64,000 nucleotides of DNA, from the NCBI GenBank assembly GCA_904066235.2, contig CAJFCV020000003.1, forward strand, positions 11,160,001 to 11,224,000. Direction: 5' to 3'. This DNA comes from Bursaphelenchus xylophilus (Eukaryota; Nematoda; Chromadorea; Rhabditida; Aphelenchoididae). The number at the start of each line of letters is the position of its first letter. Within the stretch, counting starts at the first letter, position 1. Below, piece after piece: positions 11,983 to 23,257 of the stretch. The translations under genes were made by a program, and so were the position numbers. The notes beneath the pieces are model-generated. The model did not search any database, was not told the DNA's origin, and saw only the letters and a program-made list of their open reading frames with translations.

Positions 11983-12132
11983 TCAGTCTGTTGGAAAAAT
12001 AATGTGGACTGATTGAGGTTTGGAATCGCCCATCCTCGCTTTGCCTAGCCGCGGCTGGAGATTTGGTCCGCAACTACGGCGAGGAGAGACCTCTGGCCGC
12101 GACAACTCCATATTATTTTTCCGGCAGACTGA
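11983..12132. mobile_element. MITE-A copy, GTGGAC interior
   Basis: Slightly diverged ends (CAGTCTGTTGGAAAAATAAT), TA flank on the left, interior of the second type. Confidence 0.75.
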
Positions 12133-12280
12133 TGCGCCAGTCTATGTCGAAATCTAAACTTTACTTCAACCAAACAAAATGTTCTATAACAAACAATTTT
12201 TTGACGTACGATAAAAAAATTCGTTGAATAAGAGACAGCTCTGGAAAAAATTGTCGAATTAAAGACATCCCGAAAACGCC

Positions 12281-12350
12281 AGTACGTTTGTGAAGTCGCT
12301 GTAGTGATTTTTGACGTTTTTGACGTCTGCACAGTGCAGAAAAAATCAAG
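12281..12350. mobile_element. MITE-C, left part only
   Basis: GTCGCTGTAGTGATTTTTGA then a GCACAGTGCAG word; right side missing. Confidence 0.5.
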
Positions 12351-12447
12351 GCTTTATACAACAAAATCTGCCTATAACGAACAATTTCATAGGTCCCAAG
12401 AGCCAATTCAGCAACGAAAAAAGACTTTCGTATAGCAAAAAATTTCT

Positions 12448-12641
12448 ACTAGTCAGTTAGTAAAGACGCTGACGTGATTTTTGCCGCTTGCACTATGCAG
12501 AAAACGTCAGAGTACAAGCGACAGCCCGAACAGCTTAATGCACTGTGCAAAAATTAAGAAATTGCACAGTGCAAACTGAACGTTTTTTTTCGTCCAGTAC
12601 ATGTTGCCGAAATCACCCCAACGACTTCGCGAATGGACCAG
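12448..12641. mobile_element. MITE-C copy
   Basis: Degenerate ends around ACGTCAGAGTACAAGCGACA and two GCAC(T/A)GTGCA palindromes. Confidence 0.65.
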
Positions 12642-12644
12642 TTA

Positions 12645-13180
12645 TCTCGGCTGCCCCGGCAAAGCGCCAGCTAAAGCTTCCAGGCACTGATTTTAGGACT
12701 ATTTCTACAACAGCTCTGCCGGAACTGGCCAAAATCCTCGATTTCCTGAAAACGGAAAATTAGAAAAGTGCAGAAAAACCCAGCAAAAACACGCAAAAAT
12801 TCGCGTAATATTTGATAAACAAAACTGCAATTTGCATAATTAGCATAACAAAACAAGATTACAAAACAAAAATCTTTATTGCTCCCTGGAAGTTCGTGCT
12901 TCCAAGAAAATAAAACAAAAAAATAGTAATCCTTTCTTTGCGGTCTTTGGCTCAAAGACTTTCCAAGAAATTGAAGGAATTTCGAATCCACTGCAGCGTT
13001 GACATGCATGTCATATCAGCGAAAAAACAAAATTGGTTCAAGTTTGTTTGAGGCAAGTCAAACAAGTCAAAAGAGGGAGGGAAAATTACTGTAACACTAT
13101 TTGCGACAAGGCAAATAAATTGAAATGTTTTTCGCGAAATTTTGCATGATAGATGTGATAGATGGGACGAAAAAGAATGA
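12645..13180. other. Gap without a recognised gene
   Basis: Repeat-free apart from a short D word (GGCAAAGCGCCAGCTAAAGC) at its start. The minus strand is open over 12671-13009 without recognisable motifs. Confidence 0.4.
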
Positions 13181-13184
13181 CATG

Positions 13185-13980
13185 TTTACAAGGTAAATGT
13201 CATAAGTGCAAGGCTCGGATTTTCTTTGAATTTTGCACAAAGCTTGTGTATGAGTTGGATAACAATGCCTGGAAATTTTAGCTCGTGCTTTACAGGGGCA
13301 ATATTCCACAATCTTTACCGCCGAGAGAGTAGGTAAAATGAGGAGAGCGGTCAGAGAAAAAAATACTTTTTTTGGCCAGATCTTTTGGGTATGGACTAAA
13401 TATCGATTCCTGAAAGTTTTAGCTCGCGCTTTGCGGGCGCCGCTGAGATATCGAACGATTTTTGCCGCCGAGAGAGTAGGTAAAATGAGGAGAGCGGTAA
13501 GAGAGAAAAATACTTTTTTTGGCCAGATCTTTGCCAATTTCGTGCGGAAAAAAATTGATCTTTTGTGGAAATGTTGCCCTTTACGGTAGAAATAAGAATA
13601 AAATTTTTTGTGCCGAAATTTGGCAAAAAAGTCACAAATTTCCGCCGACTTTCGATTTAAAAATTTCGGTTAGTTCTGCAAAGTGCGAGCTAGGATTCCT
13701 AGAGAGCACGCTAAACGTGGAGAGCGGTCAGAGAGAAAACCGCTTTTTTGGCCATAACTTTGGCAGTTTCGTGCGGAAAAAATTGATTTTTTGTAGAAAC
13801 GTTATCCTTTATGGTAGAAATAGGCATGAAACTTTTCGTGCCGAAATTCGGCAAAAAGTCCTAAATTTTCGCCGACTTTCGATTTAAAAATCTCGGTTGG
13901 TTCTGCAAAGCGCGAGCTACGATTTTCGTGTATTTTTTAGAAAAAAATATTGTAAATTTGTGCCAGGATTCATCGAGATC
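13185..13980. repeat. Repeat-D, several overlapping partial copies
   Basis: GAGAGTAGGTAAAATGAGGAGAGCGGT occurs at about 13323 and 13472, and a further D interior starts at 13700. This indicates two tandem internal duplications. Confidence 0.65.
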
Positions 13981-13982
13981 TG

Positions 13983-14432
13983 ACAGGAGAAGTACCCCAA
14001 GTGCGACGCTCAGACTTTGATGAAACTTGGCACAAATTTAGAAGATTTTTTTCTAAGATATATCCGAGATTCCTAGCTCGCGCTTAGCAGAAACAACCAA
14101 AATTTTTAGGTCGAAAATCGGCGGGAATTTGCTACTTTTTATTGAATTTCGGCACGAAAATTTTCATGCCGATTTCTACCATAGAGGGTAATGTTTCCAC
14201 AAAAAATCGATTTTTTCCGCGCGAAACTAGCGAAGTTATGGCCAAAAAGTGTTTTTCTCTCTGACCGCTCTCCACGTTTAGTGTATTCTCTCGGCAACAA
14301 AAATCGTTCAATATCTCGGCGGCGCCTGCAAAGCGCGAACTAAAACTTTCAGGAATTGATATTTGGTTGATGCCCGACGTGTGTGAAAAATTTAAAGAAA
14401 ATCTGAGCGTCGCACTTGGGGTACTTCCCTGT
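13983..14432. mobile_element. Repeat-D, complete copy
   Basis: 450 bp with inverted ends: left ACAGGAGAAGTACCCCAAGT then GCGACGCTCAG, right CTGAGCGTCGCACTTGGGGT then ACTTCCCTGT. Same length as the copy at 62591-63041. Confidence 0.8.
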
Positions 14433-14970
14433 AAGAATTTTGGCGAAAAAGTCATCATTTTTTGAAAAAAAGCAAGCAAAAAATCGCGAATATGCATTAG
14501 AAAAATTTTATTTTAAAACTTACGGCAAGTTTCATTAAAATTTCAATGTCGAATTCTACTGTAAAATTAAATTTTTTTATCAAATTTCAAAAAAAATTCG
14601 AAAATTTTTTTTGTCATCAAAAAAAATAAAATACCGTAAAATCCCCTCTAATCACTCGATTACACGAGATTTCACTCTCACATTGTTTCCCCGGAAAACG
14701 GGATGCCACAACAAGCAAAGCAGCGTAAATGTTTGGGAGTGGATTTCACTAAGTATTCGAATGTTCCAAATTCCGTTGATTCGATTAGCCAAATTGGGTT
14801 GTGGCACCGGCCAAAGAGTATTTCGAGTACAACAACGGGCGTATTAAAGCGCGCTTTGAGGGATGAACGGGGTCGGAAATTATTGACGTCAAATTTTCGG
14901 GAAGGGTCCGAAAATAATTCAATTCGAAAATTAAAAATTGAATACTTAAATTTTAATACCTCTGATGCGT
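14433..14970. other. Gap with an unsupported ORF
   Basis: Repeat-free. The plus strand is open over 14703-14972 (MPQQAKQRKCLGVDFTKYSN...), with no family, splice site or neighbour support. Confidence 0.3.
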
Positions 14971-14971
14971 A

Positions 14972-15855
14972 GATTTCGATTAAAAAATAGGATTATTATT
15001 ATTTTTGTGACAAAAAAAAATTTTTAATTTTTGAAAAAAGTAAAAGAAATTATTTTTTTCTGCAAAAAAATCGCAAAAATCATGAAAAAAAAGTTAATAT
15101 TAAAAAAATTTTTTTTTTTGGAAATTCTATGACTGACTTTTTTTTTGTAAAAAATATTTTTTTTGCAATAATTTTTTCAAAATTTTGAAAATTCTTGATT
15201 TCGATTAAAAAATAGCATTATTATTATTTTTGTGCCAAAATTTTTTTTAATTTTTGAAAAAATTTAAAAAACCCAATTTTTCCACAAAAAATCGCAAAAA
15301 TCGTGAAAAAAAGGTAATATTAAAAAAATTTTTTTTTTTTGGAAATTCTATGACTGATTTTTTTTTGTAAAAAATATTTTTTTTTGCAATAATTTTTTCA
15401 AAATTTTGAAAATTCTTGATTTCGATTAAAAAATAGGATTATTATTATTTTTGTGGCAAAAAAATTTTTTTTAATTTTTGAAAAAAGTAAAAAAAAAATT
15501 TTCCACAAAAAAATCGCAAAAATCGTGAAAAAAAAGTTAGAATAAAAAAAAATTTCTTTTTTGGAAATTCTATGACTGATTTTTTTTTGTAAAAAATATT
15601 TTTTTTTGCATTTTTTCAAAATTTTGAAAATTCTTGATTTCGATTAAAAAATAGCATTATTATTATTTTTGTGCCAAAAAATTTTTTTTTAATTTTTGAA
15701 AAAAGTTAAAAAAAAATATTTTTTCCACAAAAAAATCGCAAAAATCGTGAAAAAAAGTTATAATTAAAAAAAATTTTCTTTTTTTTTTGGAAATTCTATA
15801 ACTGATTTTTTATAAAAATTACATTTTTTTTTGCAAAAAACCTTTCTTAAAATTT
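14972..15855. repeat. AT-rich tandem array, four ~220-bp units
   Basis: Units start at 14972, 15197, 15418 and 15636 with GATTTCGATTAAAAAATAG. Units 1 and 3 continue GGATTATT, units 2 and 4 GCATTATT, an alternating pattern. Confidence 0.85.
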
Positions 15856-16149
15856 TTTAAAAATTCCTAACTTCCTTATTCTAGCACTTTCATACCCTTC
15901 CGATGCAGCAAAAAACACCCCGCAGATAATTCCCTAAGGCTGTGTCCCTTCGAAGACAACAAAGTTCATGCACTTATCTCCAGACGCCCTTCCTCTCTTA
16001 AAAAAACCCCTCTCTTTTTCGCGCCTTTTCAAGTGAGATAAATTTTCTCAACTCGTGCCAACGATTTCTGAGAATCACGTTTTTTTATACTAACAAATTA
16101 TAAGCTTTATTAGATATGCGAAGGCTTTTTGTCGTGGGATTTTTCTGCG

Positions 16150-16645
16150 TTGAGCTTTTGACCTTTTGCACAGTGCAATTGAAGACTCTAGCGCAGTGCA
16201 AAATGTTTCGAAAAGGGCGGTTCTGCACTGTGCATTTGATCCTTTCCTTTGCACAGTGCAATCTCAAAAATAATTTGCGACAAAAGGTTGAAAATCCTTC
16301 GAAAAAGGGCTCTTCTGCACCGTGCATTCGACCTTTTCTTTTGCACAGTGCAATCTCGAAAATATTGCGCGACAAAAATTGCACTGTGCAAGATGTTTCG
16401 AAAAGGGCGGTTCTGCACTGTGCATTCGACCTTTTCTTTTGCACAGTGCAATCTGGAAAATATCGCGCGACAAAAACTTGCACAGTGCAAAATCTTTCGA
16501 AAAGGGGCGATTCTGCACTGTGCATTTGATTTTTTCTTTTGCACAGTGCAATCTCGAAAATATCGCGCGACAAAAACTTGCACAGTGCAAAATGCTTCGA
16601 AAAGGTGCACACGGTGCGGAAAAAGTCAAAAATGCACTGTGCAAC
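16150..16645. repeat. ~99-bp tandem array rich in GCACAGTGCA
   Basis: The GCACAGTGCAATCT phrase recurs at 16251, 16343, 16441 and 16541. Each unit carries three or four copies of the palindrome TGCAC(A/T)GTGCA plus GCGCGACAAAA and TTTCGAAAAGGG. Open frames across it come from the repeat and are not genes. Confidence 0.85.
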
Positions 16646-16664
16646 GGCGAGGAATGGTCTTCGT

Positions 16665-16900
16665 ATCAATCTGTCGGGAAAATAATGAGCACTCTGTCAA
16701 TTTGTCAGCAAAATTGCAAGAAAATTTTTGCGTCACGCTTGAGATACTTCTTTTTGTCGGAAAAATAATGAGGTCTCTGTAAAATCGAATATCGCATCGC
16801 TGCCGAGAAAATAAATTGTGTCGCTGCAAAAGTCAAATTGCTTTTCATTCAACATGATTGACGCAGTGAAATTTTGGTTATTATTTTCCCGACAGACTGA
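16665..16900. mobile_element. MITE-A, composite of two copies
   Basis: A left terminus at 16665, a second diverged left terminus at about 16750 (TTGTCGGAAAAATAATGAGG), and one shared right terminus at 16900. Confidence 0.65.
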
Positions 16901-16904
16901 TACT

Positions 16905-17585
16905 TATTCAAGATCAGGTTTTTCAAATTTGGTAAAGCCCCAAAAAGCAGACCTCAAATGGTATCCAAAGCTCCACTTGGTTCAGCCCGATTTTCTTATA
17001 ACTTTTTACCGTTTTTTCATTTTTCTCTCCTAAATTTTTCGGTTCAATACAAAACTTTTTTTTTGTTTTTTTTTTTTGAGGAGATCAAGGGCTAAAAAAA
17101 CTCAGGTGTACCACAAAGCCCAACCATCTCAAAGTTGGCCCTGCCTTTTTCAAAACCTCCCAAACCCCCCTAAAACCCCAACCCCACCCCGGGCCATTGC
17201 TCATCTGCCACGCCGTGGATCTATTACACAAAATTTATAAGCACTTTCCATTGTAAATAAAACCACCGAACACCATAAAATGGATTACACTTTCGTCCCG
17301 GCGGACGTCAGCAAGGTTCGAATAAAAATAGGCGCGCGGCCTATAAATATAGGCAATGAAAAAGTAAACACAATAAAAGGAGGGCCCTGCAATTTGTCAG
17401 GCATTGAAGGGAGAGACATGTCAGGCCATGTTTATGTGTCAAAAAGACCGGAATTGGATTTTATTGAACCCCAAGAGGGTGAGCTCGGATAAGTTTAGCT
17501 TTGAAATTGAGCCAATTTACAAAGGGCAACATAGAGTTGAGGCGACTAGTTCGAAGAAAATGGAAGAAAATTTGACAATACCATT
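16905..17585. other. Gap with a possible first exon
   Basis: Repeat-free. At 17281 an ATG opens MDYTFVPADVSK and is followed by AAG|GTTCGA, which could be a short first exon on plus. No downstream exon found. Confidence 0.25.
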
Positions 17586-18390
17586 TTTCAAGGGAAGTGA
17601 CTCCGAGCATTGAAAGTGCAATGCTCAGAGTTCAATTTTCAATGAAACTTGGAGACAAATGTAGGCTAATGTTTTTGAGTCATATGCTAGACTTCTAGCT
17701 CGCGCTTTGTTGACATAATCGAGATTTTTAGCTCGAAAGTTTGAAAAAATTTTGGGACATGTAAAGTTTCATGTCTATTTCTACTGTAGAGGGTAATGTT
17801 TCCACAAAAAATCAATTTTTTCCACATAAAACTGGCAGAGATGTCACCAAAAAATGGTTTCCCTCTGACCTCTCTCCCTGTTTCGTGTGCTCTCTCGGTC
17901 GAAAAGATCATTGAATACCAAGGGATTTTTAGGTAGAAAGTTGGAAAAAATGTAATATTTTTTTGCAAATTTTGGCATGAAAAGTTAGACATTTATTTCT
18001 ACCGTAGAGGGTAATATTTCCACAAAAAATCAAATTTTTCCGTGCGAAACTGGCAAAGATATGGGCAAAAAAGTGTTTTCTCTCTGACCGCTCTCTGCAT
18101 TTCGCATACTCTCTCGTCCTTTCAATATCACAGCTTTAAGCCTCTGCAAAGCGCTAGCTAAAATTTTCAGGAATTGATATGTAGACTACACCAAAAATGC
18201 GCGCAAAATATATATGTATATAATGTACATATATACATATGTATATATCTGTGCATTTATATGTATACATATATATGTATATAAAAATAACCTGAGCGTC
18301 GCACATGTGTATATGTATATATATGTGCATATATCTGTATATATGTATATAAAAAGAACCCTGAGCGTCGCACTTGTGAGCCTCCCCTTG
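17586..18390. repeat. Repeat-D, duplicated and expanded by a microsatellite
   Basis: Two D interiors in tandem (about 17590-17930 and 17930-18205). After them an (AT/GT)-rich tract at 18205-18352 splits the D end, giving two copies of TGAGCGTCGCAC. Confidence 0.65.
18205..18352. repeat. TATATG/TATGTATA microsatellite
   Basis: Imperfect TATATGTA-type repeat interrupted once by the D word CTGAGCGTCGCAC. Confidence 0.8.
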
Positions 18391-18589
18391 TTTGTTACCC
18401 ATTGATTTCTATGAAAAAATAAAAAAATATAATGAGCTGTCAATTTTGATTACTTTTGACTATCAGCAGAAAATGCGATATATTTTTACGACTTTCCGAG
18501 CACACCAATAAAAGTTATAAAAGATTGTTTTTTGAGTAACAATTGCCGTTTTTTTCTTGATTTAAAGATCAAAGGTTCTAGTCCAAAAA

Positions 18590-18860
18590 AGAAAAAAATA
18601 ACTTTTTGGCCATATCTTTGCCAATTTCGTGTAGAAAAAATTGATTTTTTGTAGAAACATCACTCTATACGATAGGAATAGATACGAGTTTTTTTGGGGC
18701 CAAAATTTGCAAAAAAAAATTTACATTTTTTTCAATTTTCGACGAAAAAATCTTGGTTATTTTTGCAAAATGTTAAGCTAGAAATGTCTCATATGTATTA
18801 GAAAAAGTTATTCTAAAATTGTCCTCAAATTTCAGCAATAACAAAGACTTTAGTCATCAT
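18590..18860. repeat. Repeat-D, decayed fragment
   Basis: GGCCATATCTTTGCCAATTT and the following D order are recognisable but diverged. Confidence 0.5.
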
Positions 18861-18864
18861 ATTA

Positions 18865-19295
18865 AAGCAAATATTCTTGCAAAATCACCAAAAAATCGTT
18901 CCAAACAGACAAAAACACCTCAAGTTTGGCCCTTCACTGCCCACTTCCGCCCTGATATATGGCCCGAGGCATTAACCTCTTAATGAAACCGGCCACATGC
19001 CCTTGATTTACACCACTTGTTTTGCGATCCGCCGCATCAGACGCGGACAAACAAACCCCTGTCCGCGGGGGCCTCAAAGTTTTGAGTTTTACACGCGTGG
19101 CGCTCGGATACCTTTTTTCTTCGGAAGCGAAAAGTGCAGCGGCGCGCAATTTGAGGCCCGATGACATGTGAGCAAATTGGAGACTAATGGCACTCAGCGA
19201 GATGGAGGGAATAATAAACGGAAGTTTACCGGGATATTGTTCTGGATGACGAATCGGGAAAAAACAAAAGGAAATCATCTGAAGCTTGGTTTATA
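18865..19295. other. Gap without a recognised gene
   Basis: Repeat-free and more GC-rich. The minus strand is open over 18934-19278 without recognisable domain. Confidence 0.35.
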
Positions 19296-19298
19296 ATA

Positions 19299-19490
19299 GG
19301 GCCGTTCGCCGAGTCGCTGGAGTAATTTTTGGCGCTTGAACTGTGCAGAAAAAGTCAGGGTGCAAGCGACAGCTCAAAAAGATGTCTGCACGGTGCAAAA
19401 AGCAAGAAATTGCACAGGGCAAAGTGAACTTCTGTTTTCGCACAGTGCATGTCGCAAAATCACACCAGCGGCTTTGCGGAAGGACTAGTA
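19299..19490. mobile_element. MITE-C copy
   Basis: GAGTCGCTGGAGTAATTTTTGGCG at left, CACACCAGCGGCTTTGCGGA at right, shared internal AAAAGTCAGGGTGC. Confidence 0.7.
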
Positions 19491-19553
19491 AGTACACAAA
19501 CTCAAGGATTGGGAAATTTATCCATGAGAGGTTTATGACGAATTTTTGGAGCC

Positions 19554-19620
19554 GTCAGTCCGTCGGGAAAATAATGAGTCGCATCGAAAATCGAATCGCT
19601 GCCGAGAAAATGAATTGTGT
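19554..19620. mobile_element. MITE-A left half, interrupted
   Basis: Left terminus through GAGAAAATGAATTGTGT. The element resumes at 20358. Confidence 0.75.
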
Positions 19621-19635
19621 GAAAAGAAGAGCGGT

Positions 19636-19716
19636 GTCCAGTGGTTCGGTTAGCCGAGTGGATAAAGCATCCGCTCGATATTCTTTTGGGGGTTGGTTCG
19701 ATTCCGGGGTCTCGGG
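19636..19716 (+). pseudogene. tRNA-like sequence, left arm of a palindrome
   Basis: A box TAGCCGAGTGGA (19651-19662) and B box GGTTCGATTCC (19695-19705). The T-stem is imperfect, and no clean acceptor stem or anticodon arm could be drawn. An inverted copy lies at 19947-20027. Confidence 0.45.
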
Positions 19717-19946
19717 AGGGACCGTGATAAGGCTTTGATGAGCAAGATCAAACTCTAACAACCCAAAAAAAATATTTTGCCTTTCTCAATGGTCCACGCT
19801 TTGAATGTTCGGAAGCACCCAAAAAATTCATTTTTTGACGATTATTGTTTTGGTATAATTCCCCTATAAAACGTGTAAAAATGGCAAAATATTTTTTTGG
19901 CTTGTTAGAGTTTGATCTTGCTCATCAAAGCCTTATCACGGTCCTT

Positions 19947-20027
19947 CGCGAGACCCCGGAATCGAACCAACCCCCAAAAGAATACCGAGCGAATGCTTTA
20001 TCCACTCGGCTAACCGAACCACTGGAC
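19947..20027 (-). pseudogene. tRNA-like sequence, right arm of a palindrome
   Basis: Inverted near-identical copy of the element at 19636-19716 (A box 20012-20001, B box 19968-19958). Confidence 0.45.
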
Positions 20028-20204
20028 ACCGCTCATCTTTTCCGAGGGAAGAGGAAGAGGAAATTTTTGTGGAACTTTCGGTCGATTTTTCTCGTCGGCC
20101 GGGCTTATTCCGCAGCTGGAAAATGGCTCTTTTTACCAAAGTTGACATGCTCTATCCACCTGTACTAGTCATTTTCCCAAACGCTGGGGGAAGTTCAGAC
20201 CATT

Positions 20205-20285
20205 CCCTCGTTAGAAAAAATTATTCTAAATTTGTGCCAAGTTTCATCGAAATCTGAGCGTCGCACTTGGGGTACTTCCCCTGTC
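20205..20285. repeat. Repeat-D terminus
   Basis: TTCATCGAAATCTGAGCGTC then GCACTTGGGGTACTTCCCCTGT: a solo D end. Confidence 0.6.
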
Positions 20286-20357
20286 TGAAAATAGCGTTCT
20301 ATTTTTTTTTTTTTTTTTTTTTTTAATTTTAGGACCAATTTTGTCATCCAAAAATCA

Positions 20358-20437
20358 TGCGGTAAAATCAAATTGCTTTTCACTTTAGCGCGCAATTGGC
20401 GCAGCGACATTGGCTCACTATTTTCCCGACAGACTGA
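20358..20437. mobile_element. MITE-A right half, interrupted
   Basis: GCGGTAAAATCAAATTGCTT through the right terminus at 20437, continuing exactly where the left half at 19620 stops. Confidence 0.75.
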
Positions 20438-20439
20438 TA

Positions 20440-21025
20440 TTCTATTATAAATTTTGGTCCTCACATTCAAAGCCCAAAGTTGCACTTTGAGCAAAAACGT
20501 GTTCTAATTGGGCTCGGAGTTTCACAAGAATTCGTAAAATTTACCCCTAATCAGTCATGCGGGTGAGACATTTTCCTGAATTAAATATCTTCTTTCTTAC
20601 TCCTCTTTTGTTTGCCCATAGATCCCGCATTATGCGGAACGTGAGTCGGAAGTAAAATTTTAAATAGCGCAAAGGCCTTGTGCTTTCTTCGGGGCCCGCG
20701 AAGAAAGCACATGCACATGGGGAGGATATGGGGACTTGTTTTTATTAAACCCAAGACATCCGTTTAGGCAATAATAAGGCGTCGGTCATGCCTGAATTTC
20801 CCAAAGCGCTTGGAAATTTTGCTTTGAAATTTTTTTTGTTTGAAAAGGGATAGAAAAAGAAATGAGCAAAAAAATGAAATTTTTTGTCATAATAAGCTGC
20901 TACTCTATGTCAAATATATGTGGGGAAAAAGTGAGATTTATATGTAAAAAAATCAAATTTTTTTGGCAAAATAGGGAAAGAAATAAACTAAACTAGATTT
21001 TTTTTACTCCCAGCTTAAAATTTTG
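20440..21025. other. Gap without a recognised gene
   Basis: Repeat-free; no coding signal seen. Confidence 0.4.
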
Positions 21026-21029
21026 CAGA

Positions 21030-21372
21030 AACGACCAAGATTTTTTGGTCGAAAGTCCAGAAATGCAAAAAAAAATTTTTACGAATTTTGGCCAGAAAAA
21101 ATTTTGTATCTATTTCGATCATAGACAGTGATGTTTTCACAAAAAATCAAATTTTTCCGCAAGCCACAGGCAAAGATATAACCAAAAAATGTTTTTCTCT
21201 GAGCGCTCTCAGCATTTCGCATACTCTTTCAACCTCAAAGATCGTTGAATATCTCCGCTGCCCTTTCAAAACCACAAGCTAAGATTTCCAGGCATTGATG
21301 TATGGCCTATGCCCAAAACGTGTTCAAAATTTAAAGAAAATCCGAGGGTCGCACTTCAACCACTTCACTTGT
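21030..21372. repeat. Repeat-D fragment
   Basis: D interior and right end (CCGAGGGTCGCACTTCAACC). Confidence 0.55.
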
Positions 21373-21682
21373 AAATCGAAAATTGCTTTGTAGACACCAC
21401 ATCCATCAAAAATCGGTCCCAACTAAACCCTGTGAGCCCGTGCTCCCCCCGCCCGTAAACACCCGCCCCTTCTCGGCCAGTTTACACCCGCATCATATCA
21501 GGGCCATAGTGCAAGGTCATATGTCATTCCATAGAACCTAAACAATGGACGATTTAGCCGGCCCCGCCCCAACAATGGAGGGCCGCGGAACGCGGGTGAC
21601 GGCGAGCCCGCCGTACAGTAGCTGCGTCGGAACCGGTGCCCTTTCCGACCGTCGACCACGCCGCCGCCCCAAAAAACGCCAC

Positions 21683-21899
21683 GGGGCGCGAAAAACCTAA
21701 CAAATCTCGGGGCCCTCCCGTCGGTTACTTTGTTATCAACTCGGCGCCCCAAATTTGGTGGCAAAAGACACGGCGTCGTTTAACGGAGAAGCAAATCCTA
21801 TTTTTGAAAACGAACCGAGCAAGTTGACGGGACAAGATTACCAGGAGCCGCTGCAAGTGTGGCGAGGAAAGGAAGAGTACAGAGACTGACTGAATTTGC
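21683..21899 (+). CDS. Coding-like GC-rich open stretch
   Basis: In an unusually GC-rich, repeat-free island the plus strand reads LCYQLGAPNLVAKDTASFNG, then EANPIFENEPSKLTGQDYQE and PLQVWRGKEEYRD to TGA. The composition looks like a protein tail. There is no convincing acceptor: only AAAAG at about 21770. The minus strand is also open. Could be a decayed exon; no family recognised. Confidence 0.2.
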
Positions 21900-22179
21900 T
21901 CGGCTAATGCAAAGTGCAGCGATGATTTTTTGCGGTGGAGAGTGGCGCTGACGGCGCCAAAAGATATTTTCACGGGAACGACGGTAAGAGAAAAGATTCT
22001 TTTGACCGTGCCGTCTATTTTTTGACCAAATCGTTTGGTAAAACTTCCTTTTTCTGGCCCCAGCGAAAGAAGGTTTTGCAGCTTGCGCCTCAACATTTCC
22101 GGTCGCGAGGAATATCAGGCTCAGGCTTAGTGTTAGGCTTAGTTTAGCGCTTAGGCTGCTTCCTATTTTTATTCGTAGT

Positions 22180-22415
22180 TTGCAGGGAAACCAGCGCGCA
22201 AGCTGCGAAGCGCCGGGCCAGAAAAAGGAAGTTTCACCAATCGCTTCTCTCTGCCCGCTCTCCACACTTGGCCTACTCACTTCTTCACAAAGATTGTTCA
22301 ATAACCCTGTCCAAGTGTGAGCTGAAATTCGAAGTAATTAGTACGCGGACCATGTACAACACGCGCGCAAAATTTGACGCAAACTCGAGCGAGTGAAATA
22401 AGTAGTTGCCCTTGT
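22180..22415. repeat. Repeat-D fragment
   Basis: CTCTGCCCGCTCTCCACACT and GCGCAAAATTTGACGCAAAC in D order, diverged. Confidence 0.4.
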
Positions 22416-22697
22416 GAAGGACCCCTCAAAAAAAATATAAAAAGTCACCAAAAAAGACATGGTTTTTTACAACATTGGATATGTATACATACAAACGTCA
22501 ACAGGACTCGGTAAACATCAACGTCAAGTTAAGAATTCAAACAAGATTGTTTACTGTCCGACGGAACAGCCGAAAAAAAGGAATTTTTTCGGATGAAGAA
22601 ATTAAAGCCAATGAAGGTTGCTATAAACAAGGTAATCCCAGGATAATCCACTTCCTCCTGGTCTAATTTTCAACGCGGTAATGAACTCCTACTGCTA

Positions 22698-22834
22698 TGA
22701 GTCTTTCGAGAAAATAATGAGCGGCCGCTGAGCCAATTGCGTCGCTGAAGTGAAAAAAAGTTCGCCGCGACACAAATCATTTTTTTTTTGATTTTCGATG
22801 CGACAGAGCGCTCATTATTTTCCCGACAGACTGA
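22698..22834. mobile_element. MITE-A copy
   Basis: Diverged left end (GAGTCTTTCGAGAAAATAAT), perfect right end, TA flanks. Confidence 0.75.
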
Positions 22835-22894
22835 TACGAACACTCACAAAAAATGTTATCGGATTTTTACCAACTTTCGGGCAAAAAATCTCCT

Positions 22895-22993
22895 TGGCAT
22901 CGCCCATCATCGCTTTGCAAGGGCTAGCCGAGGGCTGGAGACTTGACGCGCGGCAGCCACCAGACAAGACTCATTATTTTCCCGACAGACTGA
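22895..22993. mobile_element. MITE-A right half, CGCCCATCATCGC interior
   Basis: Interior of the third type followed by the right terminus and TA. Confidence 0.65.
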
Positions 22994-23055
22994 TAATTGA
23001 TGTCTGCTCCAAAATCCCACTGTTTGTTTCGCAAAGTAATAAAAATTTTCCTTCA

Positions 23056-23200
23056 CAGTCTGTCGGGAAAATAATGAGCACAATGTCGCTACGTCGCTAA
23101 AGTGAAAAGAAACTTGATTTTGCCGCGACACAATTCATTTTCTCGGCGGCGATGCAATTTTCGATGCGACAGAGTGCTCATTATTTTCCCGACAGACTGA
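23056..23200. mobile_element. MITE-A copy
   Basis: Both ends perfect, GAGCAC-type interior, TA on the right. Confidence 0.85.
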
Positions 23201-23257
23201 TAGCTCCAAAAATTCGTCATGAGTCCTTCATTGCACTAATTCTTCGGTTAGTGGACT

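Larger units (their letters stand above)
19621..20042. mobile_element. Palindrome with paired tRNA-like arms (FB6)
   Basis: Inverted arms 19621-19781 and 19883-20042, near-identical, around a ~101-bp spacer. Each arm contains a tRNA-like sequence and GGCTTTGATGAGCAAGATCA. It lies inside an older MITE-A. Confidence 0.8.

Noticed and set aside
16150..16645. CRISPR-like array
   Set aside because: The sequences between the palindromes are themselves repeated, and the genome is eukaryotic.
16085..16782. Several open frames of 126-194 codons on both strands
   Set aside because: They lie on the 99-bp tandem array; the repeat unit happens to lack stops in several frames and the peptides are repetitive.
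19636..20027. Functional tRNA genes
   Set aside because: A and B boxes are present but the T-stem is imperfect and I could not draw a full cloverleaf; they sit in mobile palindromes.
21498..21764. Arg/Gly-rich open frame on minus
   Set aside because: Composition follows from local GC richness; no domain or splice site.
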